Below, piece after piece: positions 6,782-13,908 of a stretch of 17,061 bases of DNA. The DNA lies in assembly GCA_018400515.1 (NCBI GenBank), contig JAGYMR010000036.1, positions 1 through 17,061 of the forward strand, written 5' to 3'. The position numbers were made by a program, and so were the translations under genes. This DNA comes from Tangfeifania sp. Lineage in GTDB: Bacteria; Bacteroidota; Bacteroidia; Bacteroidales; Prolixibacteraceae. Position 1 is the first letter of the stretch. The number at the start of each line of letters is the position of its first letter. The notes beneath the pieces are model-generated. The model made no database searches. It saw only the letters and a list, made by a program, of their open reading frames with translations, and was not told the DNA's origin.

Positions 6782-7444
6782 TTACGGGTATAGCGGTCGG
6801 GTAATGTTTTCCTGTTGTGCTGCATTGCGGTCGAACCTTTCCACAGGCCATGCCTCAAAGTGTTCCGGTCCCGGCGGAACCAAAAAATTCTGGAGGGTGT
6901 TTTTTGTCAGGGCTTTTTTTGTCCATTCAAATTCAATATCCTTCGTCAGGACCAGCGGCATGCGTTTTTTCGAATTGTGTATTTCTGCCAAAAGGGGATT
7001 GGCCGGAGTTGTAATGATGGAAAATGACTGAAAAGTTTGGCCGGTGGATGCATCCGTCCACCGGTCCCATAACCCCGCGAAGGTGAAGGAGTCCTGATTT
7101 CTCAGCCGGATGAACCAGGGTTGTTTTTTATTTCGGGTGTGTTGCCACTCAAAAAAACCGGTGGCAGGGATGATGCAACGGTGTGTGGCGATCCGGTTTT
7201 TGAAAGCGGGTTTTTGAAAGAGGGTTTCCGCCCGGGCATTCAGTGTATATTGCCGGATGGTTTCATCTTTTGCCCAAAAAGGGATCAGTCCCCAACGCAT
7301 TTTTTCCAGTCCGGATGCTGTAACCACCGGCATTTCCGGATAGGTGAACCCATTCACCAGGTCCATCCGCTCAAAGTTTATTCCCGGTCCGTCTCTTTTT
7401 TTATAGCGGGTTTCCAGTTTTTTCAGGTTGTAAAAAAAACACAT
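6782..7444 (-). CDS. SRAP domain protein (YedK/HMCES-type abasic-site crosslinker)
   Basis: This 220-residue SRAP family protein covalently captures abasic sites in single-stranded DNA through its N-terminal cysteine and so shields them during replication. The required residues are all visible: Cys2 directly after the initiator Met, Asn69 and Arg71 in LNARAET, Glu99 in ATGFFEW, and His156 in the EIHNSKKRMP motif. WGLIPFWAKD (51-60) is also conserved. The exposed Cys2 fixes the start codon. The length is normal. GGAG at 7448-7451 (minus strand) lies three bases before the ATG, an unusually visible ribosome-binding site for this phylum. The gene starts 12 bp after the DUF6599 stop, so the two are probably cotranscribed. 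Nothing in the DUF6599 protein suggests a DNA-repair link, so the pairing may be incidental. The next gene downstream has its own promoter. Confidence 0.93.
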   Translation of the reverse strand: MCFFYNLKKLETRYKKRDGPGINFERMDLVNGFTYPEMPVVTASGLEKMRWGLIPFWAKDETIRQYTLNARAETLFQKPAFKNRIATHRCIIPATGFFEWQHTRNKKQPWFIRLRNQDSFTFAGLWDRWTDASTGQTFQSFSIITTPANPLLAEIHNSKKRMPLVLTKDIEFEWTKKALTKNTLQNFLVPPGPEHFEAWPVERFDRNAAQQENITRPLYP

Positions 7445-7456
7445 TTTCTCCGGTTT

Positions 7457-8320
7457 TTATTGGAACCGGTCCTTCAGGAGTCCGAGGTATGTTTCGGTTG
7501 TTTTTTCACTGGCTCCCATGATCCCGCAAAGATATTTTCCTGATTTCCAGAGAAGGATGGGGCCGTTATAGGGATCTTCCAGCGGTAAAGGGTTCTGTTC
7601 CCGCTTATTTTCCGGAAATTCCGCAAAATCGAGGTATTCGGTGAGCAGTTTTTCGGTTTTTTGCCGGTTTTCGGGGCTGATGATAAACACCTGAAAGGAT
7701 TCCTCCTGTTTTTTATAATCAGCAACAAAGGCGGAATGCAGAAATTTATAGCCCAAAAAATTGTTGGCGATGAATTTTTCAGAGCCGGCGATTTTTCCTG
7801 CTTCCGGCAGAAGTTCCAGTTCGGAAGGCAGTTCTTCGCTTTGGTTGAGCTTTTGATTGAGGGAGCCGGCCATCCGCTCCAGCCATTCATTGAGTCCCTC
7901 ATCGTTGGTGGATATCTGGACATAATAGGGACCTGTGATGAAATAATAGGCCTGTCCGGTGCTAAAGCCGGCAGCTCCCGTATCATTTAATTCATAATCC
8001 CTGTTTCGTTCCTGGGAAAAGACACCAAAGGTGTTTTTCGGCGTACTGTGCTCAAAGATATAGACCCTGATCTGCCGCTCCTCTTCATCCTGGTAGCGGG
8101 CAGTATAGAGCCGCTGAAAATCATAGCTCAGGTAGCCGTCGGCAGCCCCGTTGATGATGTCCCACAGGTTATCCGGGGTATAGACCTTTTCTCCTACCTT
8201 CAGTTCCCAGCCGCGTATCTCCGGAAACAATTCCGCAGCCTCTTTTGAGGTGCTTTCTGCGGAAAAGAAGAGGAGAAAGATTCCGGTTGCGATCAATCCT
8301 ATTAAAGGGTGTGTCTTCAT
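7457..8320 (-). CDS. DUF6599 family secreted protein
   Basis: This 287-residue protein of unknown function has a Sec-type signal peptide (Lys2, a hydrophobic run about residues 6-20, then Ala/Ser). The mature part shows the DUF6599 signature LWDIINGAADGYLSYDF (52-68), then RVYIFEHSTPKNTFGVFSQER (split across 85-105) and a repeat-like second half with GYKFLHSAFVADYK (about 189-202). The family is recognised mainly by the NGxAxxYLxYxF motif; I know no established biochemical role. It lies 77 bp downstream of the Tat-exported aldo/keto reductase on the same strand, and 12 bp upstream of the SRAP gene. Both the reductase and this protein should be outside the cytoplasm, so a periplasmic partnership is a reasonable inference. 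The start follows a very AT-rich leader without Shine-Dalgarno. Confidence 0.85.
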   Translation of the reverse strand: MKTHPLIGLIATGIFLLFFSAESTSKEAAELFPEIRGWELKVGEKVYTPDNLWDIINGAADGYLSYDFQRLYTARYQDEEERQIRVYIFEHSTPKNTFGVFSQERNRDYELNDTGAAGFSTGQAYYFITGPYYVQISTNDEGLNEWLERMAGSLNQKLNQSEELPSELELLPEAGKIAGSEKFIANNFLGYKFLHSAFVADYKKQEESFQVFIISPENRQKTEKLLTEYLDFAEFPENKREQNPLPLEDPYNGPILLWKSGKYLCGIMGASEKTTETYLGLLKDRFQ

Positions 8321-8397
8321 ATTTAATATTATAAAATTTTAAAATCATTCATGTCCCGGATCAAATTATCACCGGTGGCATCCCGTTCTTTTCATGA

Positions 8398-9567
8398 TCA
8401 GACAAGGAAATCGTCCGGGACAGAGGAAATCCGGGCGATATCCTTCAGTTTTCCGGGGATATTAAATCCTTTGATGCAATGGACCGTGCAGTCCGTGCAA
8501 TTGGCGCAGGGATTGTCCTCCATCCCGGCTAGGGCCAGTTCCTCTTTGGCTTTTTTCGTCTCCCCGTAGCCATAGGCATACATGTAAGCCCGCATCATAT
8601 CGGGGATGGGAAGGTGTTTTTTGCACTCCCCGATGCATTTTTGACATCCGTTGCAATAGAGTCCCTCCAGGGGCGATGCATAGGCAAGGAAATCCGCTTC
8701 CTCTTTTGTCAGGGAGAGGTTTTCCATGATGGCCATGTTTTCTTTCAACTCTTCAAAATTGGTGATTCCGGGAATGATGGTGTGCACATGCGGGTTTTTG
8801 AGCACCCATTTCAGTGCCGCCCTGAAATGCATTTTTTCAGCTTCTTTGCCCAGCCTGCCTCCGGCCATGGACTTCATTCCGACGATCCCGAGGCCTGCCT
8901 CGGAGGCCTCCCTGATCCGTTGTGCCAGCTCCTCTTTATGGTCCTGTTTAAAATTGAAGGCTGTCTCGATAACTTCATGCACCTTGCTGTCGATCGCTGC
9001 CTTGATGACCTCAGGTTCATTGCTGTGGGTGGACAACCCGACAAACCTGGTTTTTCCCTGTTTTTTTGCTGTCTGCAGTGCATCCAGGATCTCTTCCGAT
9101 AACACTTCTTCGCGGGAGGACAGTGCATGGGAATAAAGGATGTCTACATGGTCCATCTTCAGTCGCTCCAGGCTTGTATCAAGCATTTCGAGAAACTCCT
9201 TTTTGCTTTTTGTATTCATTTTTGAAGCGATGGTAAATGAATCGCGGGGATAATTTTTAAATACCTCCCCCAGCATTTTTTCATTGTTCCCATGCTGGTA
9301 GCCGTGGGCCGTGTCAAAATGTTCCACGCCTGCATCCATGGCAGCTTTAATCAGGTTCGGATTGTCTGCCCGCATGACCCCGAAGCTCACTACGGGAAGC
9401 TCCAGGCCGGTTTTTCCGAGTTTTCTTTTGACGATCTTTGGCTTTTTTTCTTCAGAAAGGCCGGATTCTCCGGATTCTCTTGCCAGTACTTTTTTTGAAA
9501 AAGCCGCAGCGGTCGTTCCCAGAATGGAAGTCTTCAGGAAAATTCTTCTGTTGTAATTACTCTTCAT
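8398..9567 (-). CDS. Tat-exported aldo/keto reductase with C-terminal double [4Fe-4S] domain
   Basis: This 389-residue oxidoreductase has a twin-arginine signal (NRRIFLKTSILGTTAAAF, residues 6-23), implying export as a folded, cofactor-loaded protein. An AKR barrel follows (about 47-290), with the tetrad Asp85 and Tyr90 in FDTAHGYQHGNNE, Lys116 in IASKMN and His147 in ILYSHAL. The tail carries two CxxCxxCxxxC clusters: Cys305, 308, 311, 315 and Cys354, 357, 360, 364, as expected for two [4Fe-4S] centres. This architecture is known among AKR-like proteins of anaerobes, but the substrate is unknown. The tetrad predicts NAD(P)H chemistry, which is puzzling in a periplasm and suggests electrons arrive through the clusters. 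The gene is followed by DUF6599. Start ATG at 9565-9567 gives the complete Tat signal. Confidence 0.92.
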   Translation of the reverse strand: MKSNYNRRIFLKTSILGTTAAAFSKKVLARESGESGLSEEKKPKIVKRKLGKTGLELPVVSFGVMRADNPNLIKAAMDAGVEHFDTAHGYQHGNNEKMLGEVFKNYPRDSFTIASKMNTKSKKEFLEMLDTSLERLKMDHVDILYSHALSSREEVLSEEILDALQTAKKQGKTRFVGLSTHSNEPEVIKAAIDSKVHEVIETAFNFKQDHKEELAQRIREASEAGLGIVGMKSMAGGRLGKEAEKMHFRAALKWVLKNPHVHTIIPGITNFEELKENMAIMENLSLTKEEADFLAYASPLEGLYCNGCQKCIGECKKHLPIPDMMRAYMYAYGYGETKKAKEELALAGMEDNPCANCTDCTVHCIKGFNIPGKLKDIARISSVPDDFLV

Positions 9568-9949
9568 TAGAATTAAATTAAGTTTTTGTCTTTATTTCAA
9601 TCAAGTAAAAATTTCTGTTCGCTAAAAAATGACGGAGATATTTCGAACCCGTGTGAAAAATGATGAAGTTTCCCTGTCCTCTGTTTTCCTGTTTTCGCTT
9701 TAAATCCTTTTGGCTAATATAATTAAAGTCGGGACATATACAAAATATGGTTTGACTCGTCATTCTTTTTAAAAATGGACTGAATTAAATTAATTTACGA
9801 AATGGGTTCTGGTTTGGTTTCAACCAGGGGTGATTCGGTGCGTGTTTACAAAGTGGCTGTTGTATCTCCAATGACCGGAAATCCGGACCTGTTTGCAGGG
9901 AAAGGTTTTCGGGGCTGATCTTCAGGGGTGCCGGAAAAGCGGGGCCCAT
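9568..9949. other. Non-coding gap upstream of the aldo/keto reductase gene
   Basis: These 382 bases should hold the reductase promoter and the 3' end region of the sulfotransferase transcript. I find no exact TAnnTTTG box on the minus strand. A 61-codon minus-strand frame (9578-9763) has no recognisable features. CTGGTT (9809-9814) and AACCAG (9822-9827) form a 6-bp hairpin without a U-tract. Nothing stronger is visible. Confidence 0.45.
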
Positions 9950-11086
9950 TTATCCTGCAAGACCGACTCCGGGTTTTTCGGGGCTCCATTTCTGGTATTG
10001 CCAAAGATCAAATGCAAAATCCCATTTTTCATTGATTTCGGTGATGTCTTCGGATTGGTATTGATAGGTTCCTTTTCTCCAGGGAGTTTCCCCTTCAATT
10101 TTTGAACGAAAAAAAACAGAGGCTTCTTCAAATCCCTCAAGTCCGAGTTTTTTATAAATTTGCTGTAAGGCATCCAGGGGGTACTTGATGAGGTTTTCAT
10201 GCCGGATCTCAATCAGTTGGCCGGGGCGCAGCAACTTTTTCTGCTCCAGGTATTTTTGGTGCAATCTTTTGTAAACATACAAAACGATGTCTTTTCTCTC
10301 CCGTTCGGAGATCTTTTGCAGGGAAACCGTATTGGCAACGATCGACCATAATTTCAGATTGGAATAGAAAACATCGTAGGGATTCCGGTGGATGAAAATA
10401 AATTTTGCATCCGGATAGATGTCAAGCAAATGCTGAATGCGGGCCGTATCGCCCGGGTTTTTGATGAGCAGTTTCCCCTCCCTGTTTTTAAGGTACACTT
10501 TGTTCAGCAGGATTTTCATCGTTTGCTTCCATTCACCCAACTCATTTTCGGAGAGTTTTTCAAGAAAAAGGTATTTGTCGAAATACTTCCGTGAAGCTTG
10601 CGGAAATAGATGTGCCCAGTGATAAGTTACTTCCGAAATTTCGCTTATCAGCGCAGTGTCGGATTCGGAGGGGGTATCCAGGTCCATGGTTTTTGATGTT
10701 TTGAATTTCCATTTGCTGACCGGGCTGAAAAAATTGAGGATCCTTGAAAGAAAGGGTTTGAAAAACTCCTCGGTGGTTAAAAAATTATCGGAAAAGAAGT
10801 TTTGGTATTTTGTCTGATAGATAAAATGCGGATTGCTGCTCATCAGGTTGTGAAGGTAGGTGGTACCGCTCCGCCAGTGGCCGATAATGAACACGGGGGA
10901 TCTTCCCGGGACGATTTTGGTGTATTTTTCCCTGTATTTTTTCCGTTCAATGATCCTGAAAGGTTCAGATAACAAAAGTTTAAGGTATATCAGGTAGACC
11001 ATGCTTTTGTTGGGGCATTCCCTAAAAGCTTTGTGTGCTTTCAGTTTCCGGGTAAAGGTGGTTATCGGACTTTCAGGTTTGCTCAT
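9950..11086 (-). CDS. PAPS-dependent sulfotransferase family protein
   Basis: This 378-residue cytoplasmic enzyme should transfer sulfate from PAPS to an unknown acceptor (carbohydrate, lipid or small molecule). FIIGHWRSGTTYLHNLM (66-82) is the 5'-phosphosulfate-binding loop, and FIFIHRNPYDVFYSNLKLW (230-248) is the 3'-phosphate-binding region with Arg234 and Ser242. LLIKNPGDTARI (207-218) matches the conserved strand before it. This pattern is that of the Sulfotransf_3-like bacterial group. There is no signal peptide or membrane helix. The length is normal. The gene stands alone: 382 bp separate it from the next gene downstream and a 469-bp gap lies upstream. The leader carries AAAGAAAAAG just before the ATG at 11084-11086. 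The acceptor cannot be predicted from neighbours, since no glycosyltransferase or PAPS-synthesis gene is in view. Confidence 0.9.
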   Translation of the reverse strand: MSKPESPITTFTRKLKAHKAFRECPNKSMVYLIYLKLLLSEPFRIIERKKYREKYTKIVPGRSPVFIIGHWRSGTTYLHNLMSSNPHFIYQTKYQNFFSDNFLTTEEFFKPFLSRILNFFSPVSKWKFKTSKTMDLDTPSESDTALISEISEVTYHWAHLFPQASRKYFDKYLFLEKLSENELGEWKQTMKILLNKVYLKNREGKLLIKNPGDTARIQHLLDIYPDAKFIFIHRNPYDVFYSNLKLWSIVANTVSLQKISERERKDIVLYVYKRLHQKYLEQKKLLRPGQLIEIRHENLIKYPLDALQQIYKKLGLEGFEEASVFFRSKIEGETPWRKGTYQYQSEDITEINEKWDFAFDLWQYQKWSPEKPGVGLAG

Positions 11087-11555
11087 CTTTTTCTTTAAAT
11101 TTTAAAAAATTTTAAAATTTTCCGGGGTAAACCCTTGCAGAAAGGGAACCGGGCGCTTACTGGTGCGGTCAATCCATTGCCTGTTCCTTTTCATTTGCCG
11201 TTTAGTAAATGTATTGATAATTCACGCAATGACAAATTTTCCTGTTCGTTTTCAGGATACTGCCCCTAATCTTTTAATGGGGGCAAAACTAATAAATTGT
11301 TGAATTTTGTACCCCGTCACCTGCGGTAATTTAACAATAAGGAAACAGGCTTTCCGGGAGGCTTAATTGTTGGGGGCCGTGAACATTTACGGTGGTTCAT
11401 ATCATGCCCGGAGGCCGGCTTCCTGAAAAAGGGACCTTTTCATCTGGGTTCACCGCATTAAAGAAGGGCCGGTTTTTTTTGCCGGAGGGGTATGTTTTCA
11501 GGGATTAATCTGCTTTGGCAGCTCCATCATAATGAATTATATCGAAGGATCCTCC
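11087..11555. other. Non-coding gap between the sulfotransferase and tail-fibre-like genes
   Basis: I find no gene in these 469 bases. Next to the sulfotransferase start is an extreme AT tract of repeated AAATTTT blocks (about 11097-11121), possibly an UP-like or curved promoter element. A minus-strand TAGTTTTG box (11284-11291) matches TAnnTTTG but has no TTTG partner and lies about 200 bp from the start. Just after the tail-fibre-like stop the minus strand reads AAGGAGGATCCTT, a 5-bp hairpin that also resembles a Shine-Dalgarno, but no gene follows it. Confidence 0.45.
11261..11285. repeat. Hairpin TGCCCC ... GGGGCA in the gap
   Basis: TGCCCC (11261-11266) and GGGGCA (11280-11285) form a GC-rich 6-bp stem with a 13-base AT-rich loop. 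On the minus strand it lies between the tail-fibre-like stop and the sulfotransferase start and overlaps a TAGTTTTG box at 11284-11291. No U-tract follows on either strand, so it is a hairpin of unknown role. Confidence 0.35.
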
Positions 11556-13601
11556 TTATTTTTTTCCCCGGGCGCTGAGATTTAAAAAATTTTCGATTTT
11601 TGCCAACCGGGCATTGATTTTATCATTTTCAACCTCCAGGCGGCCATTTTTTGATTTTAATGCTTCAATTAACCGGTGTTGTTCCTTGATTGCCTCCAGC
11701 AAAACAGGGATCATTCCCATATAATTCACTGATTTGTATCCATCCCTTTCCTTCTTTACCAACTCGGGGAATTCCTTTTCAAGCTCCTGTGCAATAAGAC
11801 CAAGCTGGAACCCTTCTGCGAACCGGTAATCCCTGAATGTGTTCCGGCGGAATTCGAATGAGGCTCCGCGGACGTTCAATACCCTTTCAAGGGAACGTTT
11901 TATAGGGGCAATGTTTTTCTTAAAACGAACATCCGAGGAGTTCCATGTTCCTGTAGAATAAGCATTGCCTTTAACGTAAAGCATGTAGCTGCTGTGATCC
12001 GCTGGGTCTCCAATGGTCACCCTGTCGGCGAAATAATTATAATCTGCGCCATACCCCCAGCTGAAATAGGTGCCATTCCAGAATAATGCTTCCGAACCGT
12101 TAACATAAATGGCCTGGTCATTGGTAATTCCTTTGTTGAGGTTCAACTGGCCTGCCACATCGAGCTTAAAATTCGGACTGATCGTTCCGATGCCGACATT
12201 TCCGTAAAATGCGATCCTGGAGTCTCCGTAAGCAGAGAAAACATTTTTGCCGGTGGTTCCATCGTTGTAATTGAGGTTCCATTGGGAGATGTTATCACTG
12301 GCATTGGTATGGGCTGCAACAACCCAATGCTTGGAAGCAGCCAGCATGGTCCTGAAAGAGATCCGTGCAAACCCGTCTGTTTCGCTCAGGTAGATATGGG
12401 GATAACTGTCGACGGAATTGCCATAGATTTCCAACACCCCGGCGGGATTGTTCAGTCCGATGCCGACCCTTCCTGCATTGTAGAAAATATCCCCCCCGTT
12501 TTTTTGCCAAAGACCTGAAGCAGCAGGTTGCCATGAAGCAAGGCCGGCATCGTCGGAGGTCAGCACTTTTCCGCTTCCGGGATCTCCCCCGGTTATTTTT
12601 ACCTGTCCGGCCACTTCGAGTTTTGCAGAAGGGGTCGCCGTACCTATTCCTGTATTTCCTTCAATATAGAATCTGCCGCCCTGGAAATGCCCGGAGTATC
12701 CTGAGGCAGACCACACATCTCCTTTAATTCCGAAAGTGATTCCCTCCGAGGTTTTGTTAATTCCGTGCACTCCAATGCCACTAGGGTTGTTGGATTCTCC
12801 CCAGATGCCATAGTTGCCTTCCGAAAGGGTGGATATTGCTCCGCTGGTTCCATAGTTGACGATATTGAACAGCGGGCTGTCTGATGTTCCGTTTCCGGTA
12901 TAAGGAAGGGTTAATCCTCCCTCACCGGTGGCATCATCTGCCGGGGCCCAGGATGTTCCGTTCCACTTCAATGCCTGGCCTGTTGTGGCTGACTGCCGGG
13001 CGATTTTCAGCGGTAAAGCGTTCGTTCCGTTTCCATCCAGGGTTTCATCGGATTCAACGGTTTGTTCCCCCCAGTCATCTCCCCCGGAAGAAGAGGGCAG
13101 CAGGACCGTTGTTTCACTTCGGGTCAGCCCCAGTTCATTCTCTGAGATGTACAGCTCCTGCAGTTCATTTTCAGGATCAGCATCCGCGTCATTCACTTCC
13201 GCCACCGTTTGGGCATGGAAGGCGTAGGGTACTGCCACCAGCTGAGTCGTACCCAGGCTATTGAACGAATTTCCGTTGGCAGGGTCGATCTCCACCTTTA
13301 AAAAATGTATATTCCCACCCCAGAGGGAAGGGTTGAACTCCCCGCTGACGACCGTGCCATCTCCAATGATCAGGTTGGCCAGTCCGAATTCGTTGGTTCT
13401 GGCCGACTGGGTTTCTGAATAGATTTCGTTGCCGGAGGTGCTGTTTTGTAAAATGGTGAATTTAAAATTCACATCCTGGTGGGCTATGATTTCACCTTCG
13501 GTGTTACGTACTACGGCCTGGTAACTGAATCCGGCCGGGACCTGTGCTGAAAGGCTGAGGGAAAACAGGATGACAGTCAATGTAAATTGGATCTTTTTCA
13601 T
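11556..13601 (-). CDS. Secreted tail-fibre-like protein with C-terminal S74 intramolecular chaperone domain
   Basis: This is a 681-residue surface or secreted structural protein. A Sec signal peptide (residues 1-19, ending LSLSAQ) precedes a Bacteroidota-type N-terminal domain with PAGFSYQAVVRN (22-33) and VPYAFHAQTV (124-133). The middle holds Gly-rich stalk repeats of the form VGIGTxxPxxKLDVAGQ, at about 317-338, 379-395, 469-489 and 528-546. The C-terminal S74 (Peptidase_S74/tail-fibre) domain runs about 554-645, from SSDVRFKKNI with Ser556, Asp557 and Lys561 to GLIAQELEKEFPELV and the coiled-coil tail (about 635-675). In endosialidases and fibres the Ser-Lys pair self-cleaves after trimer folding. 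The protein is chromosomal with no phage genes nearby. It lacks a visible T9SS sorting domain. It is divergent from the tocopherol-cyclase-like gene. The domain calls are firm; the biological role is unknown. Confidence 0.9.
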   Translation of the reverse strand: MKKIQFTLTVILFSLSLSAQVPAGFSYQAVVRNTEGEIIAHQDVNFKFTILQNSTSGNEIYSETQSARTNEFGLANLIIGDGTVVSGEFNPSLWGGNIHFLKVEIDPANGNSFNSLGTTQLVAVPYAFHAQTVAEVNDADADPENELQELYISENELGLTRSETTVLLPSSSGGDDWGEQTVESDETLDGNGTNALPLKIARQSATTGQALKWNGTSWAPADDATGEGGLTLPYTGNGTSDSPLFNIVNYGTSGAISTLSEGNYGIWGESNNPSGIGVHGINKTSEGITFGIKGDVWSASGYSGHFQGGRFYIEGNTGIGTATPSAKLEVAGQVKITGGDPGSGKVLTSDDAGLASWQPAASGLWQKNGGDIFYNAGRVGIGLNNPAGVLEIYGNSVDSYPHIYLSETDGFARISFRTMLAASKHWVVAAHTNASDNISQWNLNYNDGTTGKNVFSAYGDSRIAFYGNVGIGTISPNFKLDVAGQLNLNKGITNDQAIYVNGSEALFWNGTYFSWGYGADYNYFADRVTIGDPADHSSYMLYVKGNAYSTGTWNSSDVRFKKNIAPIKRSLERVLNVRGASFEFRRNTFRDYRFAEGFQLGLIAQELEKEFPELVKKERDGYKSVNYMGMIPVLLEAIKEQHRLIEALKSKNGRLEVENDKINARLAKIENFLNLSARGKK

Positions 13602-13636
13602 GGCTACTTTATTAAATGTCCTGAATCGTTTAGAAA

Positions 13637-13666
13637 CTCCCTGTTTCTGGAAACAGCGACAGGGAG
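13637..13666. repeat. Perfect 8-bp inverted repeat CTCCCTGT-N14-ACAGGGAG with a nested alternative stem
   Basis: CTCCCTGT (13637-13644) pairs with ACAGGGAG (13659-13666). Inside it, CTGTTT (13641-13646) can instead pair with AAACAG (13651-13656), so two mutually exclusive stems are possible. It lies 36-65 bp upstream of the tail-fibre-like start, in its promoter or 5' leader. A role as operator or leader structure is inference. Confidence 0.5.
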
Positions 13667-13783
13667 CAGTTAACCGAAAAAAAATTGCATCGACGGAATG
13701 TTTTCATGCCACTGAACATTCAGTTTAAATTTCAATATTTTACGGAAAAAACTTTCAGAGGTTTGAAAAAAATTATGCTCCTT

Positions 13784-13859
13784 TGATCCCGGTATTGCTC
13801 CGGGAGTAATGTATTTTTTCAGGGATCATGCCAATTGAGCCTTGGATCTCAAGGTTTTT
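13784..13859 (+). promoter_or_regulatory. Structured leader with terminator-like hairpin upstream of the tocopherol-cyclase-like gene
   Basis: On the plus strand TGATCCC (13784-13790) can pair with GGGATCA (13822-13828), while CCCGG (13788-13792) can pair with CCGGG (13800-13804). The two stems compete for the same CCC. Immediately after, CCTTG (13840-13844) pairs with CAAGG (13850-13854) and is followed by TTTTT, like a short intrinsic terminator 50 bp before the start codon. The arrangement resembles an attenuator, but I match it to no known riboswitch class, and no promoter upstream of it was identified. Confidence 0.35.
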
Positions 13860-13908
13860 AAGAATTTGTTCTATAAATTCACTGCGTTCATAGAATAAAG
13901 TAAAATCA

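Larger units (their letters stand above)
13602..13908. other. Divergent control region between tail-fibre-like and tocopherol-cyclase-like genes
   Basis: This 307-bp region has no gene and no exact TTTG-N19-TAnnTTTG promoter on either strand. It contains the long inverted repeat at 13637-13666 close to the tail-fibre-like start, and a cluster of hairpins at 13784-13859 ahead of the plus-strand gene. Both are listed separately. Confidence 0.5.

Noticed and set aside
9578..9763. 61-codon minus-strand open frame upstream of the aldo/keto reductase gene
   Set aside because: There is no recognisable domain or ribosome-binding site, the composition is lysine/asparagine-rich as expected of random AT-rich DNA, and it sits where the reductase promoter should be.
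11471..11487. CCGG-(T)8-G-CCGG in the gap as a possible terminator
   Set aside because: The stem would be only 4 bp, formed by a self-complementary tetramer with the T-run inside the loop. That is not an intrinsic terminator.
11500..11556. AAGGAGG followed by ATGATGGAG on the minus strand after the tail-fibre-like stop, resembling a small downstream gene
   Set aside because: The Shine-Dalgarno-like motif is about 20 bases from the ATG, and the frame ends after only ten codons. The motif is better read as part of the AAGGA/TCCTT hairpin.
11556..13601. Tail-fibre domain as a sign of a prophage
   Set aside because: The protein has a Sec signal peptide and a Bacteroidota-specific N-terminus, and no capsid, terminase, lysis or integrase gene is present within the window.
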